Source: HGM04593 sp045636545
GTDB taxonomy: Bacteria > Bacteroidota > Bacteroidia > Bacteroidales > Bacteroidaceae
DNA: 64,000 nt
Reading direction: 5' to 3'
Assembly: GCA_045636545.1 (NCBI GenBank)
Contig: JAZTXR010000099.1
Span: forward strand, 1 to 64,000
A program made the position numbers and the translations under genes. Shown one piece after another: positions 58,907 through 64,000 of this stretch. The notes beneath the pieces are model-generated. The model was not told where the DNA came from. It ran no database searches and saw only the letters and a list, made by a program, of their open reading frames with translations. The stretch's first letter is position 1. Every line of letters begins with the position of its first letter.

Positions 58907-58938
58907 TTTGCATTTCCACTCCCTTTGTACTATCTTCG
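58907..58938 (+). promoter_or_regulatory. Promoter of rpe (and comEC)
   Basis: TTTG at 58907-58910, 20 bases, then TATCTTCG at 58931-58938. Good spacing supports TTCG as a working variant of the -7 element. Confidence 0.6.
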
Positions 58939-58958
58939 CGTTATTAAATCAATAAAAT

Positions 58959-59609
58959 ATGGCACAGATAGTATCACCATCGCTGTTGTCGGCGAATTTC
59001 GGCAACCTGCAAGAGGATTTGAAGATGATTAACAGCAGTGCTTGCGAGTGGCTGCACATCGATATTATGGACGGCGTGTTCGTTCCCAACCTCTCTTTCG
59101 GTCCTCCGGTACTCAAGTATGTTGCCGAACTATGCGAGAAACCGCTCGACGTGCATCTGATGGTGGTTGAGCCGATGAACTATCTGCCTGCGGTAAAGGA
59201 GTTGGGGGCAAAGATAATGAATGTCCACTATGAGGCCTGCAATCATCTGCACCGCGCCGTTACACAGATAAAGGATGCCGGTATGATGGCGGGTGTAACC
59301 CTCAATCCATCTACTCCCGTGTGCCTGCTCAAGGATATAATCCATGAACTCGACCTTGTGCTGCTAATGAGTGTGAACCCCGGTTTCGGTGGCCAGAAGT
59401 TTATTCCTCACACAGTGGACAAGGTGCGCGAACTGCGCCAGCTCATTGACTCTACAGGCTCAAAGGCTCTTATTGAGGTTGATGGTGGTGTGAACGTTGA
59501 GACTGGTAAACTGCTGGCTGCAGCAGGTTCCGATGCTCTCGTCGCCGGCAATGCTGTGTTCAAGGATGCCGACCCGCACGCTGTGATTTCGGCATTGCGA
59601 GCGCTTTAA
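58959..59609 (+). CDS. rpe: Ribulose-phosphate 3-epimerase, 216 aa
   Basis: Interconverts ribulose-5-phosphate and xylulose-5-phosphate in the pentose phosphate pathway. TIM-barrel motifs include PSLLSANFGNL, HIDIMDGVFVPNLSFGP with metal and catalytic residues, MSVNPGFGGQKF for phosphate binding, and EVDGGVN. Length fits. The promoter at 58907 is a good match. The comEC-like gene follows after 14 bases, so the two share a transcript though they are unrelated in function. Confidence 0.97.
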   Translation: MAQIVSPSLLSANFGNLQEDLKMINSSACEWLHIDIMDGVFVPNLSFGPPVLKYVAELCEKPLDVHLMVVEPMNYLPAVKELGAKIMNVHYEACNHLHRAVTQIKDAGMMAGVTLNPSTPVCLLKDIIHELDLVLLMSVNPGFGGQKFIPHTVDKVRELRQLIDSTGSKALIEVDGGVNVETGKLLAAAGSDALVAGNAVFKDADPHAVISALRAL

Positions 59610-59623
59610 ATCCATAACATACA

Positions 59624-61738
59624 GTGGCCGGTAGTCGTCTGTTCGGTGGTAATCCTTTACTGAAATTGGCAATACCAATGATGGTTGGTATTGCTGTCTC
59701 ATGGTCTTTCCTCGTAGGCGATGTCATGATTCTCTCTTTGGCGGCATTGTCACTGTTCGTCTTGCTATGCGGTTTGTCAGGCAAGGCTCCCCAATGGCTG
59801 TTCGGCGTGGGAGTCTTCCTTTTTATGTTTGCAACCGGTGCATTCGTCGAGCAAAGGCAACGCGAGGTGATGGCGCCACAGTGGGCGGATGGCACACGCC
59901 ATTACGAGGCGCAGCTGCTCGAAGTTCCCCTGCATAAGGGTTCCTCTACAAAAGTACTTGCGCGTGTTGTCGATGTGGACAGCGCTGTGATGGCAGGTGC
60001 ACGCACACAAGGCGATGTCTATCTCTATTTCCCACGCTCGGTTGAGGCCGATGCCCTTGAGGTCGGTGACCTGTTGCGTTTTGAGTCGGAGGTGCAGCCG
60101 CCTGAAAATGCTGGCAACCCTGCCGAATTTGATATCTGCAACTATTTTTATATTAAAGGTATCACCGGTACGGCCTATCTTTGGGACGGCAAGTGGAAAC
60201 ATCTTGGCAAGGGCGATATGAGCCTTGCAATGCGTGCCTTGTCGGTGCGTGAAGGGCTGGTGGAGAGATACCGCTCCTTGGGATTCGATGGTGATGCACT
60301 CTCCTTGCTGTCGGCCTTGACACTTGGTGAAAAGCGCGACTTCCCGCGCGAACTGAAAGAGAACTATGCTGCAGCCGGTGCAAGCCATGTGCTTGCCTTG
60401 TCGGGTCTGCATCTTGGTCTCTTTTATCTGATATTGTCGGTGTTGTTGCCCTTGCGTGGCCGCAACCGTTGGGTGGTGGCATTGCGTGAGGCGCTTATCG
60501 TCATTGCACTTTGGACGTTCGCTTATGTGGCGGGGCTGTCGGCATCGGTGTTGCGTGCTGCCGTTCTCTTCACGTTGATGTCGCTTGGGCGATGTCTGCG
60601 CCAGGAGACATCATCGGTCAGCTCTTTGGCGTTTGCCGCTGTGGCAATGCTGCTCTTTTCACCGCATCTGCTCTTTGATGTGAGTTTCCAGCTCTCCTTT
60701 TCGGCCGTCCTTGCAATATTGCTCCTTGCTCAGCCGTTGCAACGGCTTCTGAAGGTCGATAAGCGCGGCACGGTGTACCGTTATGTGGTGAATATGCTTA
60801 TCCTTTCGTTCGTGGCGCAGATAGGTACATTGCCGTTCGTTTGGTACCATTTCGGTGTCCTGCCTCTCTATTCACTCCTGACAAATATCTTTGTCGTTCC
60901 CTTGGCTTTTATCATTATATTGCTGGCGGTTGTGTTGCTTGCCGTGTCGTTCTTTGCGCCTTTGGCGCAGCCTGTAGCGGTTCTTCTGCAATATATCACG
61001 GAATTCATGAATGCCGGCATCTCCTTTATCTCCTCGTTGCCCGGGGCTTCACAGGCCTTACCGCCTATTGGTGTGGCGGGCGCGGTATGTGTGGCGCTGC
61101 TGATTGCCGGCTTTTCGTCGGCTCTCATGAACCGCCGTTGGTGGCAGGCTCTTTTTATTGTGGGCTGCTCTGTGGTACTGTGTGTGGTGGGAGTGGCTGT
61201 AGGTGGCAGCGAGGAAATCCCCGATGGGGTTATTGTGTACAATAACAACCGTAACCCTTTGCTGCACATAATAGATGGTGGTGGTGAAAACTGCCTTTTG
61301 TCGACTGTGCCGCAGCCTGATGCCGAGTATGAGTACTCCTCGTCGCCATATATAAAGCGTGAAAAATTGCCCGAGCCGTTGTGGGTGGATTGTGATTATG
61401 AGTGCGGCACGTTCGTATACCGCAGTGGAATGTTGATGTATGGCGGGTTAAAGATAAAGCTGCTTGCCGATGACCTTTGGCGCAACAATCTGTTCACGGA
61501 GCCTGTCGATGTGCTTCTGCTTGGCAGGGGATTCCTCGGCACGGTAAAGGAGCTTGTCGAGGTCTATCCGTCGGCCTGCATTCTGCTCGATGGCTCGCTC
61601 TACAGGCGAAGCCGCGACAGGATTCTGCGCGAGTGCGTTGCATTGGGAGTAGAGGCTGTTGATATATCAAGGAGTGGTGCCTTGAAAATTGTTCCGCGTG
61701 GCGAAAATTTTGAAATTATACCCTTGCGTGGAAAATAA
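59624..61738 (+). CDS. ComEC/Rec2-family membrane protein lacking a metal-binding lactamase site, 704 aa
   Basis: Polytopic protein of the ComEC DNA-channel family. An N-terminal helical pair and DUF4131-like soluble region (to about 190) are followed by the Competence domain with GASHVLALSGLHLG, the family signature, and nine or so hydrophobic segments to residue 520. The last 180 residues sit where a metallo-beta-lactamase domain is usual, but no HxHxDH motif is present; DVLLLGRGF and ILLDGSLYRRSRD remain. Start is GTG 59624; ATG 59678 would cut the first helix. It follows rpe by 14 bases. DNA uptake in this organism is not established. Confidence 0.87.
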   Translation: MAGSRLFGGNPLLKLAIPMMVGIAVSWSFLVGDVMILSLAALSLFVLLCGLSGKAPQWLFGVGVFLFMFATGAFVEQRQREVMAPQWADGTRHYEAQLLEVPLHKGSSTKVLARVVDVDSAVMAGARTQGDVYLYFPRSVEADALEVGDLLRFESEVQPPENAGNPAEFDICNYFYIKGITGTAYLWDGKWKHLGKGDMSLAMRALSVREGLVERYRSLGFDGDALSLLSALTLGEKRDFPRELKENYAAAGASHVLALSGLHLGLFYLILSVLLPLRGRNRWVVALREALIVIALWTFAYVAGLSASVLRAAVLFTLMSLGRCLRQETSSVSSLAFAAVAMLLFSPHLLFDVSFQLSFSAVLAILLLAQPLQRLLKVDKRGTVYRYVVNMLILSFVAQIGTLPFVWYHFGVLPLYSLLTNIFVVPLAFIIILLAVVLLAVSFFAPLAQPVAVLLQYITEFMNAGISFISSLPGASQALPPIGVAGAVCVALLIAGFSSALMNRRWWQALFIVGCSVVLCVVGVAVGGSEEIPDGVIVYNNNRNPLLHIIDGGGENCLLSTVPQPDAEYEYSSSPYIKREKLPEPLWVDCDYECGTFVYRSGMLMYGGLKIKLLADDLWRNNLFTEPVDVLLLGRGFLGTVKELVEVYPSACILLDGSLYRRSRDRILRECVALGVEAVDISRSGALKIVPRGENFEIIPLRGK

Positions 61739-61775
61739 ACACTGTGAAAGGTGTGCTTTTTGCTTTGGATTTTAT

Positions 61776-61783
61776 TATCTTCG
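61776..61783 (+). promoter_or_regulatory. -7 element of nrnA
   Basis: TATCTTCG 21 bases before ATG 61804. No TTTG at the normal distance. Confidence 0.4.
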
Positions 61784-61803
61784 TGACAGAAAAGAATATA
61801 TAT

Positions 61804-62835
61804 ATGCTTGAGAACCTGATACCGAAACAGAATATTGATGCCGTAAGGCAAGTGGTTGAGAACGGCAAACGCTTTGTTGTGCTTGCCCACAAGAATCCCG
61901 ACGGTGATGCCGTGGGTTCCACATTGGCCGTATGCCGTTTTCTTCGCAGCATTGGAAAAGAGGCGGCTGTGGTGCTGCCCAATGCTTTTCCCGCGTTCCT
62001 GGCATGGGTGCCGGGTGCCGATGGTGTGATATTCTATGATACCGACAGGGAGCGTTGCGACAGTGTGATAGCCACGGCCGATGTCCTTGTCTGCCTCGAT
62101 TTCAATCTCTTTTCACGTACGGGCGATATGGCTCCGGTTGCCGTTGCTTCAAAAGCGACAAAAGTGCTCATAGACCATCATTTGCAACCATCAGAGGAGT
62201 TTGATGTCATTATCTCGCATCCCGAGGCCTGTTCTACCTGCGAACTTGTGTTCAGGGTAATTGCCGCATTGGGTGGTGTAGGGGCGCTGGACTTTGAAAT
62301 GGCACAGTGCATCTACACGGGAATGATGACCGACACGGGAGCGTTTGCATACGCCTCTACCCGCAAGGATGTCTATCTGATTATTGCCGAGCTGCTCGAC
62401 AAGGGCATTGACAAGGATTGGATATACCGCAAGGTGTTCTACACCTCTTCGGTTACACGAATGCGCCTATGGGGCTATGCCATGTATGATAAACTGAAAG
62501 TATATAACAAGTATAATGCGGCTCTCATAACCCTTTCGCACAGCGAACTCATGCGTTTCTATGCCTCAAAGGGTGATACCGAGGGGCTTGTGAACCAGCC
62601 GTTGCAGGTGAAAGGGGTCCGCTTTTCATGCTTTTTGCGCGAGGAGTCGCCCGGCAAGATAAACGTATCGTTGCGCAGTGTCGACGATTTTCCCTGTAAC
62701 AGCGTGGCGGCCGAGTTTTTCAACGGTGGTGGGCACAAGAATGCTTCGGGCGGCGAGGTCTACGGCACAATGGAGATTGCGGTGGAGCGTTTCAGGCAGG
62801 CGCTGCAGAAGTACAGGAAGGAATTGACAGAGTAA
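61804..62835 (+). CDS. nrnA: DHH-family oligoribonuclease / pAp phosphatase, 343 aa
   Basis: Degrades short oligoribonucleotides and 3'-phosphoadenosine 5'-phosphate. DHH motifs: HKNPDGDAVGS at residues 29-39, DHH at 124-126 in VLIDHHLQ, and the DHHA1 glycine-rich GGGHKNASGG near 315-325. The frame is open to 61744, but ATG 61804 (MLENLIPKQN) matches family starts and the -7 element at 61776 excludes the longer form. A small lipoprotein gene follows after 20 bases, then a DUF4827 gene. Confidence 0.94.
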   Translation: MLENLIPKQNIDAVRQVVENGKRFVVLAHKNPDGDAVGSTLAVCRFLRSIGKEAAVVLPNAFPAFLAWVPGADGVIFYDTDRERCDSVIATADVLVCLDFNLFSRTGDMAPVAVASKATKVLIDHHLQPSEEFDVIISHPEACSTCELVFRVIAALGGVGALDFEMAQCIYTGMMTDTGAFAYASTRKDVYLIIAELLDKGIDKDWIYRKVFYTSSVTRMRLWGYAMYDKLKVYNKYNAALITLSHSELMRFYASKGDTEGLVNQPLQVKGVRFSCFLREESPGKINVSLRSVDDFPCNSVAAEFFNGGGHKNASGGEVYGTMEIAVERFRQALQKYRKELTE

Positions 62836-62855
62836 CCAATAAAAAACAAAGTGTT

Positions 62856-63185
62856 ATGAAAAAGATATTGTTGGCGGTGATGAGTGCGTTTTTGCTCTCC
62901 TGCAGTGGCGACAGTGTGTGTGACAAGGTGGTGTCGGTGTATGAGAATGCAGCCGAAAAGGTGCTCACGGCAAACAGTAGGGAAGAACTGCGTTCACTTG
63001 AACGTGGACAGAATGCCGAGTGCTCCAAGGTCTTGAGGGATTGCGCTGCAGAGCTGGCCGAAATTGAAGAGAAGGCGGCCGATGGCAACAAGAGGGCTGT
63101 TGAACAACTCCGTAAACTCAATGATGCAAAGAAGCTCTACAGGGATAGCAAGGCCGAGAAGCGCAAGGCGCTAAAATCATTATAA
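62856..63185 (+). CDS. Small predicted lipoprotein, 109 aa
   Basis: Signal with lipobox before Cys16 (VMSAFLLSCSGDS). The mature part is short, helical and charged (SREELRSLERGQNAECSKVLRD, AELAEIEEKAADGNKRAVEQL), likely a coiled coil, ending in a Lys-rich tail (DSKAEKRKALKSL). Envelope location is inferred from the lipobox. It lies 20 bases after nrnA and is probably co-transcribed. I recognise no named family. Confidence 0.75.
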   Translation: MKKILLAVMSAFLLSCSGDSVCDKVVSVYENAAEKVLTANSREELRSLERGQNAECSKVLRDCAAELAEIEEKAADGNKRAVEQLRKLNDAKKLYRDSKAEKRKALKSL

Positions 63186-63276
63186 GCATTCCTGTTGTCT
63201 GTGATAATTTTTATAATTATTTCATAGTTCTGTTCCGCTTTTTTTGCCATAGTTTTTGTATCTTCGCAAAAAGTTG

Positions 63277-63284
63277 TATTTTTG
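63277..63284 (+). promoter_or_regulatory. -7 element of the DUF4827 gene
   Basis: TATTTTTG, with TTTG at 63255-63258 18 bases upstream. A TATCTTCG at 63259-63266 is an alternative. Confidence 0.5.
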
Positions 63285-63320
63285 AAAATCCAAATATTTT
63301 GTGAGGTCTTGAATATAAGT

Positions 63321-63965
63321 ATGTTGAAAGAAAAATTGAACTGTTTTTTGCTTCTTCTTCTCTTCGCGGTCTCTTTTGCATCGTGTGATGATACCGTTAC
63401 ATATTCCGAGATGAAGGAGAAGGAGCGTGATGCTGTCAACGCATTCATCAAGGAGAAGGGCATAAAAATCATCTCGTATGATGATTTCGTTGCCAATGAC
63501 TCTGCCACCGATGTCAGCAATAACGAGTATGTGCTGGTGGACGATGTGTATATGCAGATAGTAAACAATCCGGTAAAAAAGGATCCGGCTGCTTACACCA
63601 TTGAGGATGGCGACAATATCGACCTTCTTGTGCGTTACTATGAGTACAATATACAGGAAGATGATACAATCACAGCCAATCTCTATGCGGCCGATGCCGA
63701 TGAGATGCGTGTTACAAATAACAGTGGCTCGTACACGGCTACATTCACCTCGGGTATAATGTCAACGGTCTATGGCAGTTCGGTGCCTACAGGATGGCTC
63801 GTGCCCCTGCGCTTCCTCACCTTTACACGCAAGCAGAGCAATCTTGCCAAGGTGAACATAATTGTGCCGCACACAAAAGGCACATCAAATGCCACTACAT
63901 ACGTGTATCCATGTCTTTACCAGATATCTTACCAGCCAAGTGTCTCGGTAATGATTCCTGAATAA
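63321..63965 (+). CDS. DUF4827 domain lipoprotein, 214 aa
   Basis: Lipoprotein signal ending before Cys22 (NCFLLLLLFAVSFASCDD). The body resembles the FKBP-like DUF4827 family of Bacteroidetes: EKERDAVNAFIKEKGIKIISYDDF, then DGDNIDLLVRYYEYNIQEDDT and a mid-region around VPTGWLVPLRF. No isomerase activity is established for the family. The frame is open to 63282; ATG 63321 gives the signal peptide and lies behind the -7 element. In Bacteroides genomes this gene precedes glmM, which fits the start codon seen at 63990. Confidence 0.86.
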   Translation: MLKEKLNCFLLLLLFAVSFASCDDTVTYSEMKEKERDAVNAFIKEKGIKIISYDDFVANDSATDVSNNEYVLVDDVYMQIVNNPVKKDPAAYTIEDGDNIDLLVRYYEYNIQEDDTITANLYAADADEMRVTNNSGSYTATFTSGIMSTVYGSSVPTGWLVPLRFLTFTRKQSNLAKVNIIVPHTKGTSNATTYVYPCLYQISYQPSVSVMIPE

Positions 63966-63989
63966 AACTTTTAAATAACAATAATAGAA

Positions 63990-64000
63990 ATGACACTTAT
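63990..64000 (+). CDS. glmM: First codons of a gene, possibly phosphoglucosamine mutase (partial)
   Basis: ATG ACA CTT AT begins 24 bases after the DUF4827 stop and would read MTL(I). That fits the MTLIKSISGIRG start I recall for Bacteroides GlmM. Only 11 bases are present, so this is a guess from context. Confidence 0.3.

Overview
The window looks like one contiguous stretch of chromosome from a member of the order Bacteroidales (Bacteroidota). Family level cannot be fixed from sequence alone. Evidence: many intergenic sites match the Bacteroidetes promoter (TTTG or TTG, about 18-20 bases, then TAnnTTTG). The window carries families typical of this lineage (DUF4834, DUF1460, DUF5103, DUF4827, the ArgF' succinylornithine carbamoyltransferase, a T9SS-type C-terminal sorting domain). 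Gene order such as dnaE-trxA beside psd-pssA-DUF4834 is also familiar from Bacteroides. Most of the window is housekeeping DNA; accessory or unexplained pieces sit at about 10.4-17.1 kb and in a few intergenic gaps.

Layout. 0-7 kb: tail of an unknown gene, a small acidic protein, thioredoxin and DNA polymerase III alpha on the minus strand; phosphatidylserine decarboxylase and synthase plus a DUF4834 protein on the plus strand. 7-10.4 kb: UMP kinase, a small membrane protein, an overlapping YraN/MmcQ-like/BirA run, a small basic protein and the tRNA deaminase TadA. 10.4-12.4 kb: a foreign-looking patch with an interspersed repeat, an AAA ATPase, a copy of the tadA 3' end and a broken four-helix-bundle gene. 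12.4-17.1 kb: a five-gene minus-strand operon joining a VTC-type polyphosphate polymerase, a DUF4956 membrane protein, a DUF2490 barrel, a small secreted protein with a T9SS-like tail and a Cthe_2159-type carbohydrate-binding protein. This is the best candidate here for an uncharacterised system.

17.2-29.8 kb: HD hydrolase, LptD, uracil-DNA glycosylase, asparagine synthetase A, tRNA-Arg(CCG), prolyl-tRNA synthetase, OmpA-type lipoprotein, lipid A-type acyltransferase, DUF1460 amidase, DUF5103 protein and a WecA/MraY-like transferase. 30-38.9 kb: ManC, a TPR protein, GlnS, a family 2 glycosyltransferase, formate-THF ligase and RarA. 38.9-43.6 kb: a minus-strand run of an SLC13 transporter, a sigma-54 activator, LptE, a TPR protein and SecG. 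43.7-53.2 kb: TamB, ArgF', DoxX, a SIMPL protein, and an AraC regulator divergent from a DcaP-like porin. 53.3-64 kb: a PiT phosphate transporter with a PhoU-like tail and a possibly structured leader, endonuclease IV, a sialidase, ribulose-phosphate epimerase, a ComEC-like protein, NrnA, two lipoproteins, and the first codons of a gene that fits glmM.

Much of the content serves the cell envelope: LptD, LptE and TamB for the outer membrane; psd/pssA and the acyltransferase for lipids; WecA-like, ManC and GT2 proteins for surface glycans; SecG for export. Four copies or remnants of one intergenic repeat with inverted GAAGCTGTTT ends (10.4, 29.9, 35.6 and 49.6 kb) link otherwise unrelated gaps. 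Strong palindromic terminators separate most convergent genes. No CRISPR array, rRNA, intact insertion sequence or prophage gene was seen.
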